Origin: Microbacterium sp. 70-16
GTDB lineage: Bacteria; Actinomycetota; Actinomycetes; Actinomycetales; Microbacteriaceae
DNA: 64,000 nt
Direction: 5' to 3'
NCBI RefSeq assembly: GCF_001898315.1
Contig: NZ_MKTQ01000029.1
Span: 124,001-188,000, forward strand
Shown here: piece after piece, positions 17,111-27,200 of the stretch
Position numbering within the stretch: the first letter of the stretch is position 1
How the letters are laid out: each line of letters starts with the position of its first letter
Made by a program: the position numbers and the translations under genes
Notes under the pieces: model-generated
Told to the model about the DNA's origin: nothing
The model's database searches: none
The model's input: the letters and a program-made list of their open reading frames with translations, nothing else

Positions 17111-17199
17111 GTGCGGTGCCGGATGTCCCGCGCCGCGCCGCCGCGAATACTCACGGCATCCCGGCCACCACCGTCCCCGGTGCGGCCTACGCTGGGACG

Positions 17200-18312
17200 G
17201 TGCCCCTGCCACCCCTGGTCGAGCCTGTCGCCGCACTGAGCGACGCCGAGCGCGCGCGCACGGCGCGGCACGCCCCGCTGCGGGGGCTCGGCGAGACGGG
17301 CCAACGCCGCCTGGCCGCGGCGCGCGTCGCGGTGATCGGCGCGGGTGGGCTCGGCTCTCCGGTCATCCTCGCGCTGTCGGCCGCCGGGGTCGGGACGCTC
17401 ACCGTCATCGACGACGACGTCGTGGATGCCTCGAACCTGCAGCGCCAGGTGCTGCACCGCCACGCCGACGTCGGATCGGACAAGGTCGCCTCGGCCGTCC
17501 GCGCCGCCGCCGACCTCTCCCCCGAGACGACCGTGATCGCGGTGCGCGAGCGCCTGACGGCAGACAATGCACAGCGCCTGCTCGCGGGAGCCGACATCGT
17601 CGTGGACGGCAGCGACAGCTTCGCGACCCGCGGCCTCGTCGCGGCCGCGACCGAAGCGCTCGGCGTGCCGCTCGTGTGGGGCGTGCTGCAGGAGTTCCAC
17701 GCGCAGGTGACGGTGTTCTGGAACGCGCCGCCCACAGGTGTGCCGGCGGTGCGCCTGTCGGATCTGCATCCGCCGGATGCCGTCGGCGAACCGCCCTCGT
17801 GCGCCGTCGTCGGTGTGCTCGGCGCGCTGTGCCTGCAGGTCGGCGGGCTCATGGCGATCGAGACGATCAAGCTCATCGCGGGGCTCGGCGAACCGCTGCT
17901 CGGCCGCGTCGTCGTGATCGATGCACTCACCGGCACCCAGCGCGAGGTGCCACTCGCAGCGGCGGATGCCGCACCCGTCACCGCCGCGCCGATGGCAGCC
18001 GCCGCCCCACCCGAGATCGCCGAACTGACGGCGGGCGAGATGCTCGCCGCGCAGGAGGCCGGCGCGACCCTGCTCGACGTGCGCGAACCGTGGGAGACCG
18101 CATCGGGCGTCGTTGCGGGGTCGGTCGTGATCCCGCTCGGCGACTTCCTCGACGACCCGGGCCTGCTCGACGAGCACCGCGACGACGACGGCCCCGTCGT
18201 CGTCATCTGCGCGCACGGCATCCGTGCCCGCACCGCCGCAGAGGTCCTGCAGACCCGCGGCATCGACGCGTCGATCCTCACCGGCGGCCTGGCGCAATGG
18301 CAGCGCGCATGA
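17200..18312 (+). CDS. moeB: MoeB/ThiF-like adenylyltransferase fused to rhodanese
   Basis: A 370-residue fusion. The N-terminal E1-like domain (GAGGLGSP at 48-55) adenylates the C-terminal glycine of MoaD; the C-terminal rhodanese domain (about 275-370) carries CAHGIRAR with the persulfide Cys at 337 and donates sulfur. The active-site SCA Cys (about 201) is kept, but the paired CxxC zinc ligands usual for MoeB are not seen. GTG start: TACGCT ends 6 nt before it and there is no ribosome site, so leaderless. First gene of the moeB-moeA-moaC-mobA-DUF6457-moaD operon; its stop overlaps moeA (ATGA). Confidence 0.92.
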   Translation: MPLPPLVEPVAALSDAERARTARHAPLRGLGETGQRRLAAARVAVIGAGGLGSPVILALSAAGVGTLTVIDDDVVDASNLQRQVLHRHADVGSDKVASAVRAAADLSPETTVIAVRERLTADNAQRLLAGADIVVDGSDSFATRGLVAAATEALGVPLVWGVLQEFHAQVTVFWNAPPTGVPAVRLSDLHPPDAVGEPPSCAVVGVLGALCLQVGGLMAIETIKLIAGLGEPLLGRVVVIDALTGTQREVPLAAADAAPVTAAPMAAAAPPEIAELTAGEMLAAQEAGATLLDVREPWETASGVVAGSVVIPLGDFLDDPGLLDEHRDDDGPVVVICAHGIRARTAAEVLQTRGIDASILTGGLAQWQRA

Positions 18313-19562
18313 GCGGGTACCGCACGGTCGAGGAGCAGCTGGGCGACGTGCTCGCAGCGGTACACCCGCTGCCCGTCGAGACGCGCGCCGTCGCGGACGC
18401 GCGCGGGATGACCCTGCGCGAGACGGCACGTGCCGCGGTCGACATCCCGGTGTTCGACAACTCGGCGATGGACGGGTTCGCCGTCCGTCACGCCGACGTC
18501 GCGGATGCCTCGGCAGACCACCCCGTCACGCTGCGCGTCGTCGCTGACATCCCCGCCGGCAGCGACGCCGATCCGGTCCTGGCCCCCGGCGAGGCCGCAC
18601 GCATCATGACGGGCTCACCCGTCCCGACCGACGCCGACGCGATCGTCCCGTTCGAAGACACCGTCGGCGGTCTCGCTGACTCGCTGCAACAGACGACCGT
18701 GCTGCAGTCGCCGCGACCGGCCGCGCACATCCGTCGCGCCGGTGAAGACCTGCGCGCGGGCGACCCGGTGCTCGGCCCGGGCACCCTGCTCGGGCCGCTG
18801 CAGCTGGGCGCAATGGCCGCGGCGGGCGTCACGGACGTCGTCGTCTCCCGCCGTCCGCGCGTCGCGATCGTCTCGACCGGCAGCGAACTCGTCGAAGCCG
18901 GCGCGCCCCTGCGCCGCGGACAGATCCCCGAGTCCAACAGCCTGCTGCTCGCGGCGATGGCCGAGGCCGCCGGTGCCGAGGTCGACGGCCGCACGAGCGT
19001 CGACGACGAAGGTGGCGCGCTGCGCGACGTCGTCGATGCGTGCGCCGCGGCATCCGTCGACGTCATCGTGTTCTCCGGCGGGGTCAGCGCAGGCGCGTTC
19101 GAAGTCGTCCGCAACGAGCTGTCGGCGACGATGACGTTCTCGCGCGTGGGCTTGCAGCCCGGCAAGCCGCAGGGATTCGGTGTGCTGCCGGTCGCCGGCG
19201 GGCACTCGGCGCTGCTGTTCGGCCTGCCCGGAAACCCGGTGAGCGCCGCGATCTCGTTCGAGGTGTTCGTGCGGCCCGCGCTCCTCGCGCTGCAGGGGCG
19301 TACGGCGATCCACCGGCCGGTGCTGCGCCTGCCGGCATCCACCGCGTGGCGCACGCCGCCCGGTCGGCGCCAATACCTTCCCGCCGTCGTCGACACCGAC
19401 CCGGCGTGGTCGGTGCGCCCCGCCACCGCCGGCGGATCCGGCTCGCACCTCGCCGGCGGGCTCGGTCAGGCTCGGGCCGTCGCGATCGTCCCCGCCGAAG
19501 TCGATGCCGTCGCGGTCGGCGATGAGGTCGACGTGTGGCTGCTGGAAGGATGGGACGCATGA
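18309..19562 (+). CDS. moeA: Molybdopterin molybdenumtransferase
   Basis: A 417-residue MoeA, which inserts molybdate into adenylated molybdopterin. It shows the [11 protein letters not shown] motif near 55, EDTVGG, the molybdopterin-binding [11 protein letters not shown] and [12 protein letters not shown] loops, and GLPGNPVSA. Starts with an ATG overlapping the previous stop; a further ATG 12 nt upstream is possible. It ends by ATGA overlap with moaC. Confidence 0.96.
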   Translation: MSGYRTVEEQLGDVLAAVHPLPVETRAVADARGMTLRETARAAVDIPVFDNSAMDGFAVRHADVADASADHPVTLRVVADIPAGSDADPVLAPGEAARIMTGSPVPTDADAIVPFEDTVGGLADSLQQTTVLQSPRPAAHIRRAGEDLRAGDPVLGPGTLLGPLQLGAMAAAGVTDVVVSRRPRVAIVSTGSELVEAGAPLRRGQIPESNSLLLAAMAEAAGAEVDGRTSVDDEGGALRDVVDACAAASVDVIVFSGGVSAGAFEVVRNELSATMTFSRVGLQPGKPQGFGVLPVAGGHSALLFGLPGNPVSAAISFEVFVRPALLALQGRTAIHRPVLRLPASTAWRTPPGRRQYLPAVVDTDPAWSVRPATAGGSGSHLAGGLGQARAVAIVPAEVDAVAVGDEVDVWLLEGWDA

Positions 19563-20038
19563 GCTTCACGCACCTGGATGCCGCAGGTCACGCCCGCATG
19601 GTCGACGTGACCGACAAGCAGCCGACGATCCGCGCCGCGACCGCGCGCGGGTTCGTGCGGTGCGCCCCGCACGTCGTCGCGGCGCTGCGCGACGGGTCGG
19701 TGCCCAAGGGCGACGTGCTCGCCGTGGCGCGAATCTCGGGCATCCAGGCCGCCAAGCGCACCCCCGAGCTGCTGCCGCTCGCGCACGTCATCGGCGTGCA
19801 CGGCTGCACCGTCGACCTCGAGATCGCAGATGAGGGCGTCGAGATCACGGCGACCGTCCGCACGGCCGACCGCACGGGCGTCGAGATGGAGGCGCTGACA
19901 TCGGTCTCGGTCGCCGCCCTCGCGATCGTCGACATGGTCAAGGCGCTCGACAAGGGCACCTCGATCGAGAACGTGCGCCTCATCGCCAAGACCGGCGGCA
20001 AGAGCGGCGACTGGGTGCGGGAGGGCGCCGAGCAGTGA
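19559..20038 (+). CDS. moaC: Cyclic pyranopterin monophosphate synthase
   Basis: A 159-residue enzyme that makes cyclic pyranopterin monophosphate from the MoaA product. Family motifs: [43 protein letters not shown] and the C-terminal KTGGKSG. Coupled at both ends: ATGA with moeA and GTGA with mobA. Confidence 0.97.
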   Translation: MSFTHLDAAGHARMVDVTDKQPTIRAATARGFVRCAPHVVAALRDGSVPKGDVLAVARISGIQAAKRTPELLPLAHVIGVHGCTVDLEIADEGVEITATVRTADRTGVEMEALTSVSVAALAIVDMVKALDKGTSIENVRLIAKTGGKSGDWVREGAEQ

Positions 20039-20619
20039 CCGGCGCGATCCTGCTGGCGGGTGGCCGCGCGTCGCGCGTCGGCGGATCCGACAAGACGCTG
20101 TTCGCCCTCGCCGGTACGACGCTGCTGCAGCGCGCCGTCGACGCCGTCGCTGGTGCCGACCCGATCACGGTCGTCGGCGATCCGGTGCCGGGTATCGCGG
20201 GTGTCGCGTGGACCCGCGAAGACCCGCCGTTCGGCGGACCCGCCGCCGCCGTCGTCGCCGCGCTCGCGACCTGGAGCGACGACCCCGAGTGGACGTACCT
20301 GCTCGCGTGCGATCTGCCCGAGGCCGTCGCCGCGGCATCCCGCCTCGCTGACGCACGCCCCCTGCTGCCCCGCGAGACCGACGGCGTGTGCCTGTCGGCG
20401 GCCGACAGTCGCCCGCAGTGGCTCATCGGCCTGTACCGCACGGCGGCGCTCCGCCGCGGTGCCGACGCGCTGCCGAACAAGGGGCAGGATGCCTCGATGC
20501 GGGCGCTGCTCGATGACGCCGCGATCGCCGTGATCGCAGCCCCCGACCCCGAGACGCAGGACGTGGACACGTGGGAGGATCTCTCCGAGGCCCGCGCCCG
20601 ACTGGAGGAGACACGATGA
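20035..20619 (+). CDS. mobA: Molybdenum cofactor guanylyltransferase-like protein
   Basis: A 194-residue nucleotidyltransferase with the MobA signature [18 protein letters not shown] at the N-terminus, a [10 protein letters not shown] loop and ACDLPEA as the metal-binding region. It would attach GMP to form the bis-MGD cofactor required by NarG. GTG start overlapping the moaC stop; ends in ATGA overlap with the next gene. Confidence 0.92.
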   Translation: MTGAILLAGGRASRVGGSDKTLFALAGTTLLQRAVDAVAGADPITVVGDPVPGIAGVAWTREDPPFGGPAAAVVAALATWSDDPEWTYLLACDLPEAVAAASRLADARPLLPRETDGVCLSAADSRPQWLIGLYRTAALRRGADALPNKGQDASMRALLDDAAIAVIAAPDPETQDVDTWEDLSEARARLEETR

Positions 20620-20906
20620 GCGACAGCTCCCGCACCCTGCCGCCCGAGGCGCTCGACGAGTGGGCCGCCGCCTTGCGCGAGCGGTTCGGCCTGGCATCCG
20701 AAGATCTGCCGATCCCGCTGATCCTCGACCTCGCGCGCGACGTCGCGCACGATGTCGCCCGACCGGCCGCGCCGTTCAGCGCGTTCGTCGCAGGCCTGGT
20801 CGCGGGGCGCGCAGGCGGCACTCCCGCCGACGCCGAGGCAGCCGTCGCCGCCGTCGTCGAGCTTGCCGCGCAGTGGGCGCAGCGGTCTGCCGAGGACGCG
20901 ACCTGA
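20616..20906 (+). CDS. DUF6457 protein in the molybdenum-cofactor operon
   Basis: A 96-residue protein without signal or membrane segments. It begins ALDEWAAALRERFGL, looks all-helical and belongs to a small family typically found beside mobA in actinobacteria. It is translationally coupled on both sides (ATGA with mobA, TGATG with moaD), which points to a part in cofactor assembly, possibly with MobA or MoaD. The function is not known. Confidence 0.8.
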   Translation: MSDSSRTLPPEALDEWAAALRERFGLASEDLPIPLILDLARDVAHDVARPAAPFSAFVAGLVAGRAGGTPADAEAAVAAVVELAAQWAQRSAEDAT

Positions 20907-21139
20907 TGGCACGCGTGCGCTATTTCGCCGCCGCGGAGGAGTTCGCCGGCCGCGCCGAAGAGCACCGCGTCGAACCTGATGTCGCGACCTTGCGCCGCGC
21001 GCTGACGGCGGAGTACCCGGCGCTCGGGCGCATCCTCACGCAATGCGCCGTGCTCGTCGGCGGCCGCCGCGTCGGCGATGACACGGTGCTGGCAATCGAC
21101 GCGACCGTCGACGTGCTGCCGCCGTTCGCGGGCGGCTGA
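20906..21139 (+). CDS. moaD: Molybdopterin synthase small subunit
   Basis: A 77-residue ubiquitin-fold sulfur carrier ending in GG, the residue that is adenylated and thiocarboxylated by the MoeB-rhodanese protein. RVRYFAAAEEFAG and VLPPFAGG are the recognisable ends. It is the last gene of the plus-strand operon; the large-subunit gene moaE lies convergently just downstream. Confidence 0.93.
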   Translation: MARVRYFAAAEEFAGRAEEHRVEPDVATLRRALTAEYPALGRILTQCAVLVGGRRVGDDTVLAIDATVDVLPPFAGG

Positions 21140-21173
21140 GCGGGCGCCCAGTGGCGTGCTCGGCCGCGCGCGG

Positions 21174-21602
21174 TTACCCGCCGATGCCCTTCCAGGTCGC
21201 GGCACCGTCGTCAGTGAGCTGACGCTTCCACACCGGAAGCTCGCGCTTGATCGCTTCGATGATCTCGCGACAGATCGTGAACGCCTCGTCGCGGTGCGGC
21301 GTCGCGACGGCGATCACGACCGCGGCGTCCCCGACCTCGAGGCGCCCGATGCGGTGGCTGACCGCGATCGCGGCGCGACGCGTGGCGCTCGCGGCGAGGG
21401 CGATGTCGTGCAGCGTCGCCTCGGCATCCGGATGAGCGGAGTACTCGAGCGCGACGACGGTGCCCGCAGCATCCGGGTCGTGGTCGCGGACCGTGCCGAC
21501 GAAGGATGCCACGGCGCCCATTGCGCGGTCTTCGACGGCGGCGAGGTGCGCCGCGATGTCGAGTGGGATGTCGCTGATCCGGGCGATGCGTATCGCGGTC
21601 AT
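21174..21602 (-). CDS. moaE: Molybdopterin synthase large subunit
   Basis: A 142-residue catalytic subunit that converts cyclic pyranopterin monophosphate into molybdopterin using MoaD thiocarboxylate. Seen: GAVASFVGTVRDHD, SHRIGRLEVGDAAVVIAV, the HRDEAF histidine, and catalytic lysines in KRELPVWKRQ. Its ATG overlaps the stop of the mog gene. Confidence 0.96.
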   Translation of the reverse strand: MTAIRIARISDIPLDIAAHLAAVEDRAMGAVASFVGTVRDHDPDAAGTVVALEYSAHPDAEATLHDIALAASATRRAAIAVSHRIGRLEVGDAAVVIAVATPHRDEAFTICREIIEAIKRELPVWKRQLTDDGAATWKGIGG

Positions 21603-22078
21603 GAGTGGTCTCCTCCCTGGAGCTGGTCGAGGACGTGCGCTGCGACGGACAGGATCACGGGCATCCCGTCGGTGACAGCGGCGGGCGATCCGGGCAGGTT
21701 GACGACGAGGGCGTCGCCGACGACACCGGCGAGCCCCCGTGACAGCATGCCTGCGGGTTTGGCTGCGGCACCGATGCGGCGCAGCTCTTCCGCGATCCCC
21801 GGGACGAGGTGCTCGAGCACGCGCGCTGTGCCCTCGGGGGTCTGATCACGCGGCGACAGGCCCGTGCCACCCGTCGTCACGATCAGGCGTGCGCCCGCGG
21901 CGAGCGCCGCCTGCAGCGCACTCTGCACGGCATCCGCCCCGTCGGGTGTGACGATCGGGCCCGCGCAGTCGAATCCCGCCTCGCGCAGCGCCGCGACCGC
22001 GATGGGGCCCGCCGCATCGGCCCGGAGGCCCGCGGCAGAGCGGTCCGAGACGGTGATGACGGCGGCAGGGGTCGACAC
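21599..22078 (-). CDS. mog: Molybdopterin adenylyltransferase (MoaB/Mog family)
   Basis: A 159-residue protein that activates molybdopterin by adenylation before MoeA acts. Signature sequences: ITVSDRSAAG, TTGGTGLSPRDQTPE, and LVVNLPGSPAAV. The start is GTG, 6 nt after a TAGGCT -10 box with no ribosome site, so leaderless. It is coupled to moaE by ATGA overlap. Confidence 0.93.
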   Translation of the reverse strand: MSTPAAVITVSDRSAAGLRADAAGPIAVAALREAGFDCAGPIVTPDGADAVQSALQAALAAGARLIVTTGGTGLSPRDQTPEGTARVLEHLVPGIAEELRRIGAAAKPAGMLSRGLAGVVGDALVVNLPGSPAAVTDGMPVILSVAAHVLDQLQGGDHS

Positions 22079-22150
22079 ATCGCCAGCCTACGCCGCGCCG
22101 ACCGAACCCCGTCCGGCCCCGGCACGGGAGAATCCGACGGATAATGAAGC

Positions 22151-22768
22151 ATGCCCCGCCCGATGCACGCTCACCGCGGACTGGCACAGGCCAGCCGACT
22201 CGAGGTCGCGTACCTCGTGATGGAGCGTCCCGGCATCTCGCTCGCCGAGCTATCCGAAGAGACCGGTCTGCACGCCAACACGCTGCGCGATCACGTGCGC
22301 GTGCTCATCGCCGAGGGCATCATCCGCAGCGAGACCGAGCGCCGGCCCACCCGCGGACGCCCGCCGGCCGTGTACTTCCCGGTGCGCGCGACGACCGACA
22401 ACGAGGCGGCACAGCGGCGCATCGACGAGGCGAAGCGTCACGGCGACCTGCTGCGCCGCATCATGGCATCCGAAGCGCCCGAGCTCGATGAGGATGCCAT
22501 GCACCAGCTCGACGCGCTCTACGAGCACCTCGACGAACTGGGGCTTGAACCCGACCTCGACGAGAAGAACCTGCAGGTCGCGCTGTCGCCGTGCCGGTTC
22601 CACACGCTCGTCGCCGAGCACGGGTACGCCGTCTGTCGCGTGCACGAGGGCCTCATCCGCGACGTCCTCGACCGCGCCGAGGGCCCCCTCGAGGTCGACC
22701 AGCTGCTGCCGCTGGTGACCGACCACCAGTGCGAGCTGCTGCTGCGCCTGCGCCCCGCCGACGCCTGA
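22151..22768 (+). CDS. HTH transcriptional regulator with C-x13-C-x31-C motif, next to nar genes
   Basis: A 205-residue paralogue of the regulator at 5912. The winged helix-turn-helix is at about 20-65 (SLAELSEETGLHANTLRDHV). The C-terminal domain has PCRFH, CRVHEG 13 residues later, GPLEVDQ, and a DHQC cysteine 31 residues after the second, matching the other protein exactly in spacing. Cluster or metal sensing is inferred. GATAAT lies 5 nt before the ATG, with no ribosome site (leaderless). It sits between the cofactor genes and narK-narGHJI, which are its likely targets. Confidence 0.82.
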   Translation: MPRPMHAHRGLAQASRLEVAYLVMERPGISLAELSEETGLHANTLRDHVRVLIAEGIIRSETERRPTRGRPPAVYFPVRATTDNEAAQRRIDEAKRHGDLLRRIMASEAPELDEDAMHQLDALYEHLDELGLEPDLDEKNLQVALSPCRFHTLVAEHGYAVCRVHEGLIRDVLDRAEGPLEVDQLLPLVTDHQCELLLRLRPADA

Positions 22769-22784
22769 CCACGCCTGCGCGCGC

Positions 22785-24020
22785 CTACTTCGCCGACCGC
22801 GCGTCGCGCAGCATGCCCGCCACGACGAGCGCCGCGGCCCCGACGAGCACCAGAAGCCACAGGCCGAGCGCGTACGAGTTCGTCTCGGCGTGGTAGGTCG
22901 CACCCATCACGAGCGGCGGGAAGTATCCGCCCAAGCCCCCTGCCGCGGCGACGACACCCGTGACGGCGCCGACCTTGTCGGGCGGGGTCGACGGCCCGAC
23001 CCACGCGAACACGGCACCCATGCCGAGGCCCATGGCGGATGCCATCAACAGGAACACGAACCCGGTCAGCACGCCCTCGGGCGGCTGCTGCCCGACGACG
23101 TACGCCGCCGCGACGATGCCGGCGAGCGAGATGAGCGAGACGATCTTCGGGCCGAACTTGTCGGCGAGCACGCCACCGATCGGGCGGGCGATGACAGCGG
23201 CCGCGGCGAACAGCGCCGTGCGCGTGCCGGCACCGACGGCATCCACGTCTTCGGGGTAGATCGTGAGCAGGTACTTCGGCAGGTACGTCGAGAAGGCGAC
23301 GAAGCCGCCGAAGACGATCGCGTAGAGGAACGACATCTCCCACGTGATCGCGAGCTTCAGAGCCCCGGTCACCTTCGGGACGAGCGGCTGGCTGCTCGAG
23401 GCCCACGCCGGCGACTCGCGCATGAAGAACCAGACGGCCAGCGCCGCGACGACGAGCACCACCGCGATCAGCAGGTGCGTCGACAGGGTGCCGATCGCCT
23501 GCGCGAGCCGTGGCGTCGCGAACGCCGAGACGGCCGTGCCGATCATGCCCATGCCGAACACACCGGTCGCAAAACCCCGCTGCGGCGCGGGGTACCACGC
23601 GCTCGAGAACGGCACACCGACGGCGAAGATCGTCCCCGCGACACCCAGCAGGAACCCCGCGGCGACCAGTAGCGGGTAGCTGCCGATCGACCCGGCGAGC
23701 GCGACGAGCAGCACGGCGGGGACGGATGCCAGCAGCACCAACGCGAACATCTTCCGTCCGCCGAAGCGGTCGGTCAGAGCCCCCACGACGATGCGGCCGA
23801 GCGCACCGACTAGCACGGGGGTCGCGAGCATGATCGAGACCTGTCCTTGATCGAGGCCCATGCTCTGCGCGTAGATGTTCTGCAGCGGCGCGATCGACAT
23901 CCATGCCCAGAATCCGACGGTCGAGGCGAGGGTCGCGAGGATGACCTGACCGAGCCCGCCGCGCAGGTCAGGCGCGGGCTCTACGGTAGCGGCGGCGGGG
24001 GCGGGGACCTTCGTTGTCAC
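22785..24020 (-). CDS. narK: Nitrate/nitrite transporter
   Basis: A 411-residue MFS protein with about 12 membrane segments. The LRGGLGQVILATLASTVGFW opening, GFLLGVAGTIFAVGVPFSS and GGLGGYFPPL are NarK-family motifs. It would bring nitrate in and pass nitrite out for the cytoplasmic-side NarG. GTG start with TAGGAG upstream. It is divergent from narG over a 184-bp promoter region. Confidence 0.93.
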   Translation of the reverse strand: MTTKVPAPAAATVEPAPDLRGGLGQVILATLASTVGFWAWMSIAPLQNIYAQSMGLDQGQVSIMLATPVLVGALGRIVVGALTDRFGGRKMFALVLLASVPAVLLVALAGSIGSYPLLVAAGFLLGVAGTIFAVGVPFSSAWYPAPQRGFATGVFGMGMIGTAVSAFATPRLAQAIGTLSTHLLIAVVLVVAALAVWFFMRESPAWASSSQPLVPKVTGALKLAITWEMSFLYAIVFGGFVAFSTYLPKYLLTIYPEDVDAVGAGTRTALFAAAAVIARPIGGVLADKFGPKIVSLISLAGIVAAAYVVGQQPPEGVLTGFVFLLMASAMGLGMGAVFAWVGPSTPPDKVGAVTGVVAAAGGLGGYFPPLVMGATYHAETNSYALGLWLLVLVGAAALVVAGMLRDARSAK

Positions 24021-24204
24021 GGCGACTCCTATCGTCTGCGGCTCAAGGTAGCGCCTCCGACAGCCCGCGTCACCGGGTTCACCGTTGTTATTCGAGGGCC
24101 CCCATTGCCCGCAACCTTCAGTCCCGATTAAATACGGGATACGGGGTGACTCTGCATCGAGACCACACGGATACTGGGGTCACCTGTCCGGCTGGAGGAT
24201 GCTG
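24021..24204. promoter_or_regulatory. Divergent narK-narG control region
   Basis: This 184-bp gap is AT-richer than its surroundings. It holds TTATTCGAGG at 24088-24097, similar to the TTATTCACGG boxes near cydA, and CCCGATTAAATACGGG at 24123-24138, a weak palindrome with an AT-rich centre. A GGAGG at 24194-24198 sets the narG start at the second of two in-frame ATGs. I cannot assign a -35/-10 pair with certainty. Confidence 0.45.
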
Positions 24205-27200
24205 ATGACCCCCGACTCGCGCGCGATTCACCCCGCGACGGACGGCCCGCTGGCCGACACTCTGCTGAACATGGGCCGGTTCCTCAGGCGCGGTGAGACC
24301 AGCGGCGATCTGCGCGCACTCTTCCTCGAGGGCGGCCGCTCGGGCGACGTCTTCTACCGCGACCGGTGGGCGCACGACAAGGTCGTCCGCTCCACGCACG
24401 GCGTCAACTGCACCGGATCGTGCTCGTGGAAGGTGTACGTCAAAGACGGCATCATCACGTGGGAGACGCAGCAGACCGACTATCCCTCGGTCGGCCCGGA
24501 CTCGCCCGAGTACGAGCCGCGCGGCTGCCCGCGCGGGGCCGCGTTCAGCTGGTACACCTACTCGCCCACGCGCGTGCGCTACCCATACATCCGCGACACC
24601 CTGGCATCCCTCTACCGCGAGGCGAAGCAGCAGCATCCCGATCCGGTGGATGCCTGGGCCTCGATCGTCGAAGACCCCGAGAAGGCGCGTGCGTACAAGA
24701 GCGCGCGCGGCAAGGGCGGCCTGATCCGCACGACGTGGGACGAGGCCCTCGAGATCGCGGCGGCGGCACACGTGCACACCGTCAAGGTGTACGGCCCCGA
24801 CCGGGTCGCCGGCTTCTCGCCGATTCCCGCGATGTCGATGGTCAGTCACGGCGCGGGGGCACGGTTCTTGAACCTGCTGGGCGGGGCGATCCTGTCGTTC
24901 TACGACTGGTACGCTGACCTGCCTGTCGCGAGCCCCCAGGTCTTCGGCGACCAGACCGACGTGCCCGAGTCGGCGGACTGGTGGAACGCGGGCTACCTCA
25001 TCATGTGGGGTTCGAACGTGCCCGTCACGCGCACGCCCGACGCGCACTTCATGACCGAGGCGCGCTATCGCGGTCAGAAGGTCGTCACGGTCTCGCCCGA
25101 CTACACCGACAACACGAAGTTCGCCGACGAGTGGATCGCCCCGCACCCGGGCACCGATGCGGCCCTCGCGATGGCGATGGGCCATGTCATCCTCACCGAG
25201 CACTTCGTGCAGAAGCGCACGGCGCGGTTCGAGGACTACATGCAGCGCTACACCGATGCGCCGTACCTCGTGACGCTCGACGAGCACCCAGACGGCCTGG
25301 TTCCGGGCAAGTTCCTGACGGCGAGCGACCTCGGCGGGACGGATGCCGCGGTGCCGCGCGCCGACTTCAAGACGGTGCTGCTCGATCAGCACGGCGCGCC
25401 GGTCGTGCCGGGCGGATCGCTCGGCCACCGCTTCACCCCCGAAGACGAGGGCACCTGGAACCTCGACCTCGGCGACGTCATGCCCCCACTGTCGGTGGGC
25501 GACCTCGCCGACACGACCGAGTCGGCCGAGATCCTGCTGCCGCGCTTCGACCTGACCCCCGAGGCCGGGTCCGAGCACGCCGGCGGCACGGGCGTCGTGC
25601 GCCGCGGCGTGCCGGTGCGCCGCGTCGCGGGGCGTCTGGTCACGACCGTGTTCGACCTGCTGCTGGCGCAGTACGGCGTTGCGCGCGAGGGCCTGCCCGG
25701 CCAGTGGCCGACCGGCTACGACGACCCGACGAGCCCCGGCACGCCGGCGTGGCAGGAAGAGCTCACGAGCGTCCCCGCCGAGCAGGCGATCCGCGTGGGC
25801 CGCGAGTTCGCCGACAACGCCGACCGCTCGGGCGGCCGCTCGATGATCCTCATGGGCGCCGGCACGAATCACTGGTTCCACTCCGACACGATCTACCGCA
25901 CGTTCCTCGCCCTGACGACGATGACCGGATGCCAGGGCATCAACGGCGGCGGGTGGGCGCACTACGTCGGGCAGGAGAAGGTGCGCCCCATCACGGGCTA
26001 CTCGCAGTACGCGACGGCCGGCGACTGGAACCGCCCGCCGCGTCAGGCGATCGGCACGGCGTTCTGGTACATGGCGACGAGCCAGTGGCGCTACGACGGC
26101 CTGCCGGCCGACCAGCTGGCATCCCCCCTCGCGCGCGGTCAGTTCGACGGACGCACGACGGCGGACTGCCTCGTCGACTCCGTCAAGCGCGGGTGGATGC
26201 CGAGCTACCCGACCTTCTCGCGCAATCCCCTCGACCTGTACGACGAGGCGCAGGCGGCCGGCAAGGAGCCCGCGCAGCACATCGTCGACAGCCTCACCGA
26301 CGGCTCGCTGCACTACGCGATGGAAGACCCCGACGCACCCGAGAACTTCCCCCGCGTCGTCTCGGTGTGGCGCGCGAACATCCTCGGCTCGTCGGGCAAG
26401 GGCAACGAGTACTTCCTCAAGCATCTGCTGGGCACCGACTCCGCGATCCGGGCAGCGGAGAGTGCGGAAGGATCACGCCCGCGCGACATCGTCTGGCGCG
26501 ACGATGCGGCCGTCGGGAAGCTCGATCTGCTCATGACGGCCGACTTCCGCATGACCTCGACGACGCTGTTCAGCGACCTCGTGTTCCCGGCGGCCACCTG
26601 GTATGAGAAGCACGATCTGTCCTCGACCGACATGCACCCGTTCATCCACGCGTTCTCACCCGCGATCAACCCGCCGTGGCAGACCCGCACCGACTTCGAC
26701 CTGTTCGGCGGGCTCGCCGAGCGCTTCAGCGAGATGGCGCGCACGCACCTGGGCATCCGCCACGACGTCGTCGCCTCACCGCTGCAGCACGACACGGCGG
26801 ATGTCATGTCGACGGCGCACGGCGAGGTCCGCGACGGCCTGCCGCTCGTGCCGGGCACGACGATGGCCAAGCTCATCACGGTCGAACGCGACTACCCGAA
26901 TCTGTACGAGCGGTGGAAGAGCCTCGGCCCGCTGACCGAGAAGCTCGGCATGACGACGAAGGCGATCACGTACCACCCCGACCGCGAGATCGAGCGGCTG
27001 AAGCAGGTCAACGGCGTCGTGACGACGGGCCCGTACGCCGGCAGCGTGCGGCTCGACACCGATCAGCGCGCGTGCGAGATGATCCTCGCCTTCTCGGGCA
27101 CGAGCAACGGCCGCCTCGCGGTGCAGGGGTTCCGCCAGCTCGAGAAGAAGACCGGTCAGCGCATCGCGCAGCTCGCAGAAGACCACGAGGGCGCGCACAT

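Noticed and set aside
24118..26424. A 768-codon minus-strand frame opposite narG
   Set aside because: It is a shadow of narG with low-complexity Arg/Val/Gly composition and no motifs.
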